A stretch of 36,630 nucleotides of DNA from Silene noctiflora. Taxonomy: Eukaryota; Streptophyta; Magnoliopsida; Caryophyllales; Caryophyllaceae. Shown in pieces: positions 1 through 10,415 of the stretch. Numbering within the stretch: the first letter of the stretch is position 1; every line of letters starts with the position of its first letter. The notes below the pieces were generated by a model. It saw nothing but the letters and a program-made list of their open reading frames with translations. It made no database searches and was not told where the DNA came from. The translations under genes were made by a program, and so were the position numbers. Location: NCBI GenBank assembly GCA_009801015.1, contig VHZZ01006752.1:26024-62653 (forward strand), in the 5' to 3' direction.

Positions 1-470
1 ATCTTGTGAATTGTTTTATTTTTGTAGAATTTCAGCGTATTTGTGAATTAACTCATTTTCTCTTACATTAGCTCGATTAGTTTTATATATAGCTCATATT
101 CTTTTTACATTAGCTCATATTTTTTATCTTAATAGCTCTTATTCTTATGTGCTAGTATTTTTAAGTTTATGATCATCTTAAGCTCGTATTCTTTTTACAT
201 TAGCCCATATTCTTCTCTTAATAGCTCGTATTCTTATGTGCTAGTATTTTTAAGTTTATGATTATCTTAAGTTCGTATTCTTTTTACATTAGCTCATATT
301 CTTCTCTTAATAGCTCGTATTCTTATATACTTGTATTTTTGAGTCCGTGATCTTCTTAAGCTCTTATTTTTTTTTTTTTTTTACATTAGTTCATATTCTT
401 ATATGTTCGAATTTTGTAGCTCGTATTCTTTTCATAATAGCTGGTATTTTTAAGTGCTTAATATATCATC
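1..470. repeat. AT-rich tandem array, unit about 89 bp
   Basis: Units carry AGCTCGTATTCTT, GCTAGTATTTTTAAGTTTATG and TTTTTACATTAGCTCATATTC. The same landmark (CTAGTATTTT) recurs at 152, 241 and, slightly changed, at 330, giving a spacing of 89 bp. Roughly four to five decaying copies are visible, with a poly-T run at about 366-382. The window edge cuts the array on the left. The small ORF at 347-601 lies across it and is low complexity, so I do not call a gene. Similar GAGCTTTAT/AGCTCGGATTCTTATA words occur inside the MITE at 8631-8870, so the array may be an expanded interior of that element family. Confidence 0.75.
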
Positions 471-734
471 TAAATTTAACGTCTCACAAATCAGGTTCAA
501 TATTTTTAGCTCGAGAAGTGTTTCGTTCAGCGGAATATTGTTATATGTATTTTTCCTCCTTGACGATGATGCCAATTATTGCGTCCCTTCAATCATCTTA
601 GAATCAAAATGAGGGGAAAGTGAGGTTTGTTGGGACTGTCGTTAGAGAGAATTATAGAAGGGTTTTAAGTTGTTGATGATACGTAGATTTTATTTTTCTT
701 TTTATTGAACTATAAATAGTTAATTATACATTAT

Positions 735-798
735 ATATGCCTGATGTACAATGCTTTTATACATCTGATTGTAGGATTCTATTTGTGTTGTTTACCCA
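735..798. mobile_element. Right end of a MITE-like element related to 8631-8870
   Basis: The segment with TGTACAATGCTTTTATACAT and then a CTATTTGTG ending matches the right end of the element near 8818-8868 (TGTACAATGCTTATATACAA, then CCTATTTGTG). No matching left end is in view, so the element, possibly including the 89-bp array, starts outside the window or is eroded. Confidence 0.5.
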
Positions 799-1428
799 AT
801 AACCTTGTAAAAACTTCTTGTGAACTACCTCTTGCAAGGTTTACTGGGGTAATAATTAACACTCAGTAGATGGTTTTTTATAACAATCATTTTTGGATGT
901 TTATTTTTTAGTACATAGTTTACTCATTATAGTACAATTTTGACTATACTCTACCCCTTTTAGTTTCCATATTTTTCTTCTCTATACTACTCCATTGAAC
1001 AATTCAGTTTCCTCCGGTGGGAGGCCACTACATCACCCCGTCCACCACAAATCGCACTCCTCTACCATCACTCCCACCGCCCTCTACCATCACCCAACAC
1101 TCCCTAATCCAAAATTCCCAAACCCTAAATTAGGTTTAAAAAAACATTAATTTCATTAGTAATTAACAATTACTGAATCAAATACATATTCTACCATTAG
1201 TTAATAGTTACTCCCTCCACGCATTATTATATATTGAGAGAATTTGGTTAGAGCTTTGTTTAAGTATAAGGGTATGAAATAGAGAGTAGTATTTAGAGAA
1301 TACTATTATAAGTAAAAACGCACAGCAAAAATAAATTCTGTAATGTAATACTTGGTGAAAATGCATTCTCTTATTCTCCAGCCCCACAATTTAGATTAGT
1401 ATTTGAGTCCGAGAGTCAAAATGCAAAG
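799..1428. other. Intergenic, no gene seen
   Basis: AT-rich DNA with one C-rich low-complexity patch at about 1010-1130 (repeated CCACC/ACCATCAC words). At 1210 there is an isolated ACTCCCTCCACG, which looks like one end of an eroded Stowaway MITE; no partner end was found. No ORF with coding character. Confidence 0.5.
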
Positions 1429-1528
1429 CGTCTTGTTTGTGACGAACACTATCCGTCACAGAAGACGGATATTGTCTTTTTCACAATAAAGCAAGTGGGA
1501 GGACAAGTGGGGGAGAAATAAAGCACCC
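1429..1528. mobile_element. MITE fragment, left end of the ACGGACACTATCCGTC family
   Basis: GTCTTGTTTGTGACGAACAC, then TATCCGTCAC and GAAGACGGATATTGTC, matches the inverted ends of the full element at 10050-10235. The interior words CAAGTGGGAGGACAAGTGGG and AATAAAGCACC are also shared (inverted) with that copy. The right terminal repeat is missing, so this copy is truncated. Confidence 0.65.
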
Positions 1529-2485
1529 TATAAATAGTATCACTTGTATATTATTGAAAGGTATTATTCATCTTTAACTTGGAATTTGTGGTCAAAATGT
1601 TTGCATTACTATTGCTAATAAGTGGTATGTATTTCAGGTGTTGACGTAATGCGTGATGGAAAGCAGGTTAAATGAAACCGCCGTCTTCACGCAATCACGC
1701 CCAACATTTTCTCCCCATTCCATCATTTGTCATACTCAAACATATCCATATGTAAACATTTCTCAACTTCAAACAATATGTCATTGTCTAAGCTGCCATC
1801 ACATTACTCCTCACGCTTTCAATTATTTATTTATTTTTAATTTTATCACAAAAAACAAGAATAAAAGAGGGAACCAATTATTAAATGACCAGTAGACCTA
1901 ATTGAGTGGAAGATTAATCGAAATCATTTCCAAAATAAAAAGGTAAACAATTACCTAGACACTCCAAAATAAAATAGGTAAATAAATAACCAGAAGAAAT
2001 AAAATTTTAATACTCCACATGTTATAATTTCAAACGAGTGATTTAGAGTTTAACTACTAATATGAGAAATGAAGAATTAAAATTAGACAATCGCCTCATT
2101 TACATACTCTTAATAAACATAAGAAGATTGTTTGAGAGGCTCTAAGCTCTCGGTAGGAAATACTCTTGATTATCATTTAGTACATGAACCTAGGAGATTC
2201 CTTTTCTTTTCCACTTTCTCATCTAGAACCGATTAAACTATCGTTTATTTTGCTTCAAATATTTACCTTTTGACTCTACAAATATATATTAAATTAATCA
2301 AATGTTGTGAAAGGGTAAGTGAGGAAGGTGGGAGTAAAGATTGGAGGGGAAAAGACACATAGCAATCCTATTCCTTAACTTTAAAAACTTTATTGACATG
2401 TGCTACCTTGGTGTATTTTTTAATGCCCATTCATTCATCCATTCATTCATTCTAATGACAACTTAAAGTGTCATTTTAGTTTGAC
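1529..2485. other. Intergenic and upstream region of the CslG gene
   Basis: AT-rich, with no convincing gene. The 80-aa ORF at 1653-1895 has no recognisable domain and a random-looking composition. A TATATATT stretch near 2282 and a CATT-rich simple repeat near 2428-2452 precede the CslG start codon. No promoter can be assigned with confidence. Confidence 0.4.
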
Positions 2486-5400
2486 ATGAATATGAACAAG
2501 TATGAATCTCCTCCTCTAAATACATGCACTTCTCACAAAATAGAGGCTATACTCCATAGATTATACACATTCCTTCACTTTATTAACATATCCTCAATCA
2601 TATACTATAGAATCTCAACTTTAAACAGCAACAACAACGTACCACTACTACCATGGCTATTACTCTTTTCTTCCGAACTCTTCCTTTCATTCTACTCCCT
2701 CCTAAGCCTCGCTTTCGGCTGCCGTCACCTAACCCGGACCGCCTTCCCGGATCGACTACCCGAGGATGAAGCGCTTCCAGCTATAGACGTCTTCATTTTG
2801 GCCTCAGACCCCGGGAGGGAGCCTCCTTGGGACGTGGCCAACACCGTCGTATCGGCCATGTCACTTGATTATCCTACGGATAAGATTTATGTTTATCTAT
2901 CTGACGATGGAGGGTCTTCTCTTACTTTTCTAGCGATTAAGGAAGGTCTTGAGTTTGCCAACTGGTGGGTCCCGTTTTGTAGGAAGTATAAGATTAAGAC
3001 TACTTGTCCTAAAGCTTACTTTGGTAATAATCATGATTATGATTATCAGGGTGTTTTTGATGTTGCTCAGTACTTGGGAGCAAGAAGGGAGGTTGAGGTC
3101 AGTCCATGATTTATAATTTAATTTTTTTTTTTTTTTTCAAATAGTAGTATTCAAAAGAGACGATCAATTTAAAAAAAAAAAAAAATGGTCCACTTTCTGA
3201 GCTTGTAAACTCAAGTTTTGGCCTTCTAAAATTTCCCGGTTTCAAAAAATTGAATGTCAAATTTGAATTTTCCGATAAATAAAGCAGACGATCACAACAA
3301 AACTTAAGGATGGAGAATTACATTACATGTATGTACAGGGGAAGTACATGGAGTTTGAGGAACGTCTGCAAATTGCCCAAGAAAAAGCCCAATTTGATTT
3401 GAACGGACTGACTGCTAGCCGAGATCATTCCCCTGTTATCCAGGTAACCTCTTCCAAACTCACACAATTCTTCAACTTAATTACTGGCACTGCCATAACT
3501 AATGTTGTTTATATTATGAATATGAAACCGATACATTTTTGATATCGTATTCGTTTAATCCTTGATTTAGGACTAGCCACTGAGTATATGAGTAGTTTAT
3601 TTTGTTGTTAATAATGTACCGACTTGTTTTGTTTCAGGTCATAGAAAATTATTCTAAAGATGATCAAAGTGCAGAGGTTAATCTACCATCACTTATATAC
3701 GTTGCCCGCGAAAAACGGCCTAACCATCCACATTATTTCAAGGCCGGAGCCATCAACGCTCTTGTACATCTTCTCTTAGACTCTTACCATTCTTTTGAGT
3801 GATTTAATAGCGTACAGCCTACATTTGAGTATTGCTTGAAATCATCTCAGCTCCTAATGCTAGTGTCCAAAAACAGAGCATGTTGTTACATTCTAGTATT
3901 AACATTGAATTATGATGATGTATGTTGGTGCAGTTGCGAGTCTCGGGTGTCATAACCAACTCCCCATACATATTGGTATTGGACAGTGACATGTACTCGA
4001 ATGACCCTTCATCTGCTCGTCAATCCATGTGTTTTCATCTCGACCCCAACATCTCTACTTCGCTCGCATTTATCCAATTTCCTCAGAAATTCCACAATAT
4101 CAACATTTCTAATGACATTTATGATGGCCAAATTCGTAGTGTTTTCCAGGTATGTTTTTTTCCTCTTTTTGGTCTTTTATTAGGGTCAAATGTACGAGCT
4201 AGGATTCTCCCCGCTACCGCTTTGCCCGTACTAGATGACATAATATCATTAATACGCGGGCAAGGGTTTAAACCTGCAAGCTAATACTCCCTTCATTTGC
4301 CTTTGTTCAAAATGTTCAAAAGTATACCATGGATTAATCATGATGTTTTAGATTTGTCCTTAAGAAAATCTTTCATAAGTCATTGGGCTCGGTCGCTCGG
4401 ACTCCCATGGTGCACTCGAATCCAATTCACGTTTAAATTTCACTAAATTCTTGTTATGCTTTGGTAAGTTGATTTCGAGGGGTCTATAGATAAACTCGCG
4501 TCATATACAATCCTACCTACAATCATGTCTCTTTGTAGGTGAAATGGCCTAGGATGGGCGGCCTTGAGGGACCGTTTTTATCTGGTACTTGCTTTTACAT
4601 AAAAAGAGAGGCGCTATATGGTGACATTATTCATCAAAGAGGTAAATAATTCGACAATGATCCACGTATTATATCATGCCTTCCTCCATTCTTTTCTTAC
4701 TCCTATTTTCTTAATTTAACTATATGTCTCACAACATACTTTGATGACAACACGATAAAATTACATTTTAACTGTACGTATACATTTTAACTGTACGTAT
4801 ACGTAGAGAAACTAATGGAAAATCGCATTGTTTAGGCATCAAAGTTAGATGATAGAAGGTATTTAATATTTTAATTCAATTCTAACTTTCATTTGTGGGT
4901 ATGTATAACTAGAATATGATCTTGCTCAACTCAAGCAGTACTATGGTCTTTCAAACGAGTTCATCAAATCTATTCAACAGAGTAAGTCTCATCGCATTAA
5001 GCAAGGTGAATTAACAAGTAGACAGCTATCAGAGGCCAAGTTCTTAGCCTCATCAACGTTCGAGCAAAATACAAAATGGGGTGAAATGGCAAGTATTCAC
5101 ACGTTCATCAGTACACAATTTATCCTGTCTCATTTATACTGTTAAGAGATCTAATTACCCCTCTACCAGAATGCCATTAATCAGGTATGTGTTTTAACAG
5201 ATTGGATTCATGTATGCGTCAGTGGTGGAAGACTACATGACAGGGTTAAGCATGCAGTGTAGAGGTTGGAAATCAGTGTTCTATAATCCTGAAAGACCTG
5301 CATTCTTAGGCACTGCTACAATTAACCTTAATGATGCGCTTATCCAAACAACTCGATGGCAAACTGGGTTTGTCGACGTGGCTTTCTCAAGGTTCTTCCC

Positions 5401-6282
5401 TCTCTTTTATGGGCCTGTTGTCAACAATTTGTCTTTGTTACAGAGCATGTGTTACGCCTACTTTGCGATTCAGCCACTTTGCTGCTTCCCCTTTTGGTGC
5501 CTGGCTGTTGTTCCTCAGTTGTGCCTTCTACTTGGCGTTCCTCTTTACCCAAAGGTATCTACTTTTTTCTTCTTTTTTGCAGGTTCTACCTCCTGAGTTT
5601 TAATGTTGCTGCGTCTTTAGGATCTCGAACTTGAAACCTCTGGTTAAGCTAGATTAACTGCCATGTTCGGAGTAATAGAAAATGTAAAAAGTAGTGTTCA
5701 TTGAGATGTAACATTTCTTCATTTATTTGCTAGGCTACAAGTCCATGGTTCATGGTATTCTGTTTTGCATTATTGAGCCGTCTTTCAAAGGACTTGGCCG
5801 ATGTCTTAATTACCAAAAGTACTACAAAGACATGGTGGAACGAAGAACGATTTTGGATGATGAGAGGAGTCACAAGTTGTCTCTACGGTAGTATTGATAG
5901 CACTTTGAAGAAAGTTGGTTTAAGAGAATCAAGCTTTACAACAACAAACAAAGTCGACGATAAGGAGAGAATTGAACTTTACAAGAAAGGGATGTTTGAC
6001 TTTAGAACATCAACCAAGTTCATCATCCCTTTAGTCGGCCTTGTCATCCTTAATCTAGCTTCCTTCGTTGGTGGTGTTTTGAGAGCGTTCATTCTAGATC
6101 AATGGAATGAATTTCTTGGGCAAATTTCGCTCTCATTTTTGGTGATTCTTCTTGGTTATCCGATAATCGAAGGAATTGTGGTAAGGACTGACGTTGCAAG
6201 TATTTCGGGTTCTGTTTCACTAAAATCTGCTCTTTTTGCTATGGGATTGTTCGTCATTGGTTCAATTTGCCTACATGTATAA
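2486..6282 (+). CDS. CSLG: Cellulose synthase-like protein G (GT2 family glycosyltransferase)
   Basis: Eight exons: 2486-3097, 3339-3443, 3638-3763, 3934-4149, 4539-4641, 4913-5088, 5201-5554 and 5734-6282, giving 746 aa, the usual CslG length. All splice phases agree. Intron 6 needs a GC donor. Seen in the protein: N-terminal hydrophobic segments (about residues 28-46 and 53-78), SDDGG at 139-143, the DSD sugar-nucleotide motif (D298, D300), VVED at 454-457 in place of the CesA TED, QTTRW at 495-499 (the QxxRW motif), and several C-terminal membrane segments. Family knowledge: Csl proteins are membrane glycosyltransferases of Golgi or ER using UDP-sugars. In spinach and relatives, CslG-clade enzymes put glucuronic acid on the C-3 hydroxyl of triterpene aglycones in saponin synthesis. 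Which sugar and acceptor this copy uses is inference. No frameshift or premature stop was seen. CslM or CslE are the alternative subfamilies. Confidence 0.93.
5089..5200 (+). other. GC-AG intron (CslG intron 6)
   Basis: The exon ends GGTGAAATG and the intron begins GCAAGT, the typical extended consensus of GC donors, and ends TTTTAACAG. The nearest GT (three bases further in) would shift the frame and break the conserved run into IGFMYASVVED. The GC donor joins ...TKWGEM to IGFMY exactly as in other CslG proteins. Confidence 0.8.
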
Positions 6283-6712
6283 GTCCAGGAAACAAAATAA
6301 TTGTCGTTCTGAAATCGAACAATATTGTAAAGCATTTTATCATAAAGGGTTTCTGTTATAAGAATTTTTCACTCCGCTTTTGCTATTCAAACAAGCCCCA
6401 AGTGTTCTATGCAACCGTAAGTTTTTGAAAACGATCCATTCAATTTAGCAAACTTAAAAATATACTCCGATAAGGTCCCCTCAACAACCAGAAGAACATG
6501 GTATTCAACAAAAAATCTTGCAAGCAAAGTAGATGTAGTAGAGTAAAAGTAAAAGTAAAATTTGAGTTATTTGTCAACTTAAATGTCATAAAGTAATTTG
6601 TGTTTCCAAGTTCTCAACTTTGCTTTTAAGCATCCAAACAATCGAGCACGAAACAATAGTCTCAAAATGTACTAAGTAGCTTATGTTCTGAGAAGAAATT
6701 AAAAAGAAAGAG
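6283..6712. other. CslG 3' flank
   Basis: About 430 bp of AT-rich DNA holding the CslG 3' UTR and then the leader of the small ORF at 6713. No clear canonical AATAAA near the stop. Nothing else recognised. Confidence 0.4.
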
Positions 6713-6889
6713 ATGGGAATTGAGTTGAAGAAAATAATGGAAAGTTTCAAGTGTAAGGTGAAAGCATTCATGAAGAAGTCATCGTCTTCAATGGCGGGAT
6801 TGAAGGGCAAAACTTATAAGAAATCTGGTTACAATTACATGAAAATGGAGAAGACCTCTAGTATTAAGGACCTTAAAGCTCATTGGTAA
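6713..6889 (+). CDS. Possible small basic protein, 58 aa, function unknown
   Basis: The ORF starts in a good plant context (AAAGAGATGGGA) after a purine-rich leader. It encodes a 58-residue protein with 15 lysines, a serine run (SSSS at 23-26), tyrosines at 35, 40 and 42, and the ending KMEKTSSIKDLKAHW. There is no signal peptide or membrane segment. The composition is biased (Lys, Ser, Met) but not low complexity, and the opposite-strand ORF at 6586-6810 reads as noise. The last codons TGG TAA overlap a strong splice-donor-like GGTAAGA at 6885-6891, so the true C-terminus could lie in a further exon. I do not recognise the family. The lysine-rich YxxMxKT(S/D)S pattern faintly recalls small basic plant proteins, but that is not enough for a name. 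Confidence 0.4.
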   Translation: MGIELKKIMESFKCKVKAFMKKSSSSMAGLKGKTYKKSGYNYMKMEKTSSIKDLKAHW

Positions 6890-8630
6890 GAAGACTATTA
6901 CGGTCTATTGTAGGGTATGCGACATGAGTACCACATCGGTTGTGTGAGTGGCTTGATCTGGAATTTATATAGAATTGGCCGCTCTATTACCCTTTAAGAG
7001 TTTAAGGTAGCTTTTGGGGTGGGTTCTCCCAATATCTATATCAGAGACCTTGCAAGTGAAGCATCCGGAGTTTAAACATAATCGTAAGGTTTTGTTATCT
7101 TGTTTAATTTATGTGGTTTCAAGTTGCCAGACTTCCTCCATTTTATTTGTATTGGACAATTTTCTCTCACAAATTGTAATGAATCTAATTATGTACGTAG
7201 TAAGATTTGATAGATGAAATAAAATGTTATTTGCAAGCTTTTGATGCAAACATTCTGATTTCATTTGCCTATTTTTAGAGGAGCAATTCATTTTGATCTT
7301 TTACATTATAGATTATCTTAAAAAAATTGTACCAATTTTAATTAAGAAAAAATAACATAAAGCACGAATAGACGTGCCGTTAGTGGTGACTTCTTACATT
7401 GGCTCTACAAGAATATTTTTTTATATATATATAATTCCACTCTAAAAAAGGAAATTGAGATGGCGTCACCGGGTGGTACTCAAATTGAGTACCACCGGGG
7501 AAATTATTGTAAAATATGTAGCTATTTTCATTTCCCTCCCCTAAAATTTAAATTCCAAACTATTTGTGGAAAAAGGTAGTTTAGGAACTTGAACTTACAT
7601 AACTAATTATAGTTAATACTCCGTAGTAAATAAATAAATAAAACCAGTAAAATTTCCCTTGAGTTTTGCCCCTTTTTTAGGAGAAAGTTTGCAACAAACA
7701 AGATACTGTTGGATGTTGTATATACACTTTACACTGCGTTTATTGATTAAGCATGTATTTAACAAGTAAAAATGCAATATGTACTTGATTCATGATTCGT
7801 GAACAATGGGTACTAGAGAGTGACATCTAGAGGTTTAGAATTTTCACACCATATGTGATACTCAGTGGTCAAACTCTTTTCAAATTGCACCGATAAACCT
7901 ACTCGGAGAAATACTCTATTACTAAGTCGTAATAACTAGTGTTCTTTGATGAGTACATCCCCTAGAAACTAGACATGAAATTCTGAGAGCTTGTTATTCC
8001 TCGAATGCATCATCTTCTCTAGTAAGGTCTCATAGCCGCTTCATTGGGTACTAGAGTTCCTATTCGATTCATGTATAAGACAAATTAAATAAAGAGAAAT
8101 CATTTGTTATGTATTGTACTTTTGGCTTAGAGTCGTTATAGATGGAGGAGAAACCCTATAGATGAAAAATTAAGTAATGAAGAACACAAAAAAATAGAAT
8201 GATGAAGAAATGCAATTATGATGAAGATAATTTAATGTAAGGTATTAAAAAACTATTTTGGAGCAAATAAATTATTATAGATAAAATTTAATTTAGTTAT
8301 TGTTTTATTTTAATTGAAAAGAGACAAAATTACATGTCTAACCTAACAACTTCGGCGCAAAAACGAAAATTTAGATTTTATTACTTTTATTTTGATCTTT
8401 CTTTAATTATGGTGGCGCCCTATCGCCATCCTCTAAAAAATGGTTATACTCCCCCCTCCTTTTCTTTTTACACAAAAAAATATAAAAATGAATTAGACCA
8501 AACAAAACACACTATCTCACGTGCAAATGAATTTGAATTACACAAATCTAAATAGGGAAGAAAACCCAAATGAACCGTTTAAGGAAATAAGGAAGAAAAT
8601 AATGAATTAAAAGATCATTCCAATTCATGG
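6890..8630. other. Intergenic, eroded repeats, no gene seen
   Basis: About 1.7 kb. At 6925-6960 a CCACATCGGTTGTGTGAGTG word resembles pieces of plant TRIM/LTR-type repeats, but no bounded element could be defined. A near-perfect palindrome lies at 7470-7500 and the TACTCCGTA 9-mer at 7617-7625. The ORFs at 7014-7217 and 8334-8555 have no coding character. Confidence 0.45.
7470..7500. repeat. Short near-perfect palindrome
   Basis: GGTGGTACTCAA, a central A, then TTGAGTACCACC. The 12-bp arms face each other with a 1-bp centre, and the flanks are C/G-rich. It could form a hairpin in DNA or RNA. It may be the collapsed tip of a MITE; no larger boundaries found. Confidence 0.7.
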
Positions 8631-8870
8631 ACTATACAACCAGTTGTACCAGCTGTACGGTGTAGAATCTGAGCTTTGTAATAAAGTATCCGAGCTTTAT
8701 GTTAAAGAACATGAGCTTTATTAGAAAGTATTTGATCTCATACATTTACACATTAAAAATATGAATTTTGCATTAGCTCAGAAAAAATACATATAAGCTC
8801 GGATTCTTATACCTTGGTTGTACAATGCTTATATACAACTGGATGTATAATCCTATTTGTGAGATCATTC
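8631..8870. mobile_element. MITE with ATACAACCAGTTGTA-type inverted ends
   Basis: Left end ACTATACAACCAGTTGTACC. Right end ATACAACTGGATGTATAAT, whose reverse complement ATTATACATCCAGTTGTAT matches the left end over about 16 bp. The interior is rich in GAGCTTTAT words and ends with AGCTCGGATTCTTATA, shared with the array at 1-470. Too short to encode a protein. The superfamily is not clear because no target duplication could be fixed. Confidence 0.65.
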
Positions 8871-9141
8871 CCTTTTCTTTTACACACTAAAATTTAGGGA
8901 AGTAATAAAATTTTAATAAAAATTGCAAGTGTTAAAGTTAATTGAAAAAAGAAAAAATAACTAGTAAAAGTTGTTTGACAAAAGTGCACTTAATTTTTCC
9001 CTCTAAAACACCAACCATTACATTACATTACATTTCTTCTTTCAAGGAACACTATATTTCTTCTTTCCCTCCAAATATGAAATTGCATTTGACATAATTA
9101 GATTTGACAAAATTAAAACTAATGTGTGACTTCAAATTTGC
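8871..9141. other. Intergenic spacer between two MITEs
   Basis: About 270 bp of AT-rich DNA. Holds a short (CATTA)n-like run near 9017-9032 and a duplicated TTCTTCTTTC word. Nothing coding. Confidence 0.4.
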
Positions 9142-9781
9142 ATGGGGGAATAATGGGGTTCCCATATTTTATTTTTCTTTTTTTAATTCGTCCACCCAGT
9201 TTCGACTAATTTTTCCATCTACTCTTCCCAATTTATAACTACATTTGTGCAATAATGGGATTCTCCATTTACATATAAAAATTTGGGAACCTCCCCAAAG
9301 GGAACACAATTTAGAGCATCCGCAAAGGTGTATTTTCACCTCCCCATATCCTTTCTCTTTCATCGAATGAGGAGCCTCATTGTTGCGGGTGGTTCCCCAT
9401 AATTTGAGGTGCCTCTAGTTTTAGGAAAGCTTCCCAACTAAAAGCACACACAAACTCTTGGTTCATATGGGGAGGTTCCCAAATTATTTATGTGTATATT
9501 AGTATTATTGGGGAACCCCGGTAATGCAGAGATGAAATTATAAAATGGGGAGGGTAGATGGAAAAGTTAGTGGAAAATGAGGTGGACGAATGAGAAAAAG
9601 AGAGATAAAATATGGGGAACCTCATTGTTGCGGATGCTCTTATCCTCACTTTTTTTTTGGGAACATCCTCTAAAAATGGTGGAGCCTCAATTTATGGGGA
9701 GGTTGGTGCATTAGTGAGGTTGCCCATGTGAGGAGAGAGAGTGCATTTGGGGCGCTAACTTTCCATCTTTGCGAATGCTCT
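9142..9781. mobile_element. Cluster of interlocked foldback MITEs (AGAGCATCCGCAA ends)
   Basis: Arm A-left (about 9142-9296) is the inverted copy of arm A-right (about 9460-9640): both carry CCCATATTTTAT, TTCGTCCACC, TTTTCCATCTAC and TTTGGGAACCTCCCC or their complements. Arm B-left (about 9312-9446, starting AGAGCATCCGCAAAGG) is the inverted copy of B-right (about 9641-9781, ending CATCTTTGCGAATGCTCT). A-right also ends in TTGCGGATGCTCT, so all arms belong to one family. The order A-left, B-left, A-right, B-right cannot come from simple nesting. No transposase. The small ORF at 9169-9363 is a by-product of the arms. Confidence 0.75.
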
Positions 9782-10049
9782 CATTTTCCCATTTTCATGC
9801 TTAGGTCACAACTTAATTAGACGTCTTTGATCAGAAGTATCACAAATCATTTTCAATAAGTAAGAATTATTATTAAAAATCTCTATTATGAAACATGAAA
9901 TGATAATGAAGATTTCATGAATTGTTCATCAAATTCGTATACTATTTGACGGGTTAATGAGTAATTAAGTGAGTTAGTAAGTAAATGATGAGCAAGTTAC
10001 CAAGTAATCAAAATGGTAAAGAGGCGATCTTAATAGATTAACACAAATT
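9782..10049. other. Intergenic spacer
   Basis: AT-rich spacer with GAGTTAGTAAGTAA-like simple sequence near 9970-9990. Nothing else recognised. Confidence 0.4.
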
Positions 10050-10235
10050 CTCATTGAAGACGGACACTATCCGTCACAAGTTGAAGACGGATGATACCCC
10101 TCTTACAATATGCAAGTGACACTATTCATGAGGTGCTCCATTTTCCTTCCACTTGCTCTCCCACTTGCCTTATTGTGACAAGGGCGTTATCCGTTTTCAG
10201 CTTGTGACAAATAGTGTCCGTTACAAGCAAGACAC
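10050..10235. mobile_element. Complete MITE, ACGGACACTATCCGTCACAAG family
   Basis: The left terminal repeat ACGGACACTATCCGTCACAA continues GTTGAAGACGGAT. The reverse complement of the right end is ACGGACACTATTTGTCACAA continuing GCTGAAAACGGAT, so 30 of 33 positions match. The interior is 90-100 bp with CACTTGCTCTCCCACTTGCC. Partial copies lie at 1429-1528 and 18496-18575. No coding capacity. I know this pattern from Caryophyllales sequences but cannot assign a superfamily without a certain target duplication. Confidence 0.8.
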
Positions 10236-10261
10236 TTTGATAGATTAACTAAGAAATTTAA

Positions 10262-10415
10262 GGCCATGTTCTTTTCGGTTGATACGAGCTGAATTGTAAT
10301 GGAGCTGAGCTAAACTGAACAAAGCTTAACTGAACTATATAGAGTTAAAGTAAGAGTTAATTTGTAAAAAATATGAACTGAACTGAACTCAGCTGATCTA
10401 AAAAGAAATGAACTT
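10262..10415. mobile_element. Short foldback MITE
   Basis: Left end GGCCATGTTCTTTTCGG, then CGAGCTGA. The right end reads, in reverse complement, GTTCATTTCTTTTTAGATCAGCTGA. Between them are repeated CTGAACTGAAC/GAGCTGAGC words. About 154 bp, non-coding. The ends match imperfectly, so the element is old. Confidence 0.55.

Noticed and set aside
347-601. 84-aa hydrophobic ORF at the left edge
   Set aside because: Made by T-rich tandem array sequence; hydrophobicity comes from poly-T.
4980-4992. Donor-like CAGAGTAAGT inside CslG exon 6
   Set aside because: The frame continues through it into conserved residues; using it would delete KFLASSTFEQNTKW and break the phase.
5331-5634. Overlapping plus-strand ORFs of 90-92 aa
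   Set aside because: Alternative frames of CslG exon 7.
6900-7060. CCACATCGGTTGTGTGAGTG and GGGTGGGTTCTCCC as a TRIM/LTR fragment
   Set aside because: The words are suggestive, but no terminal repeats or primer-binding site bound an element, so it is not called.
9169-9363. 64-aa minus-strand ORF
   Set aside because: Lies across MITE foldback arms; no domain and no start context.
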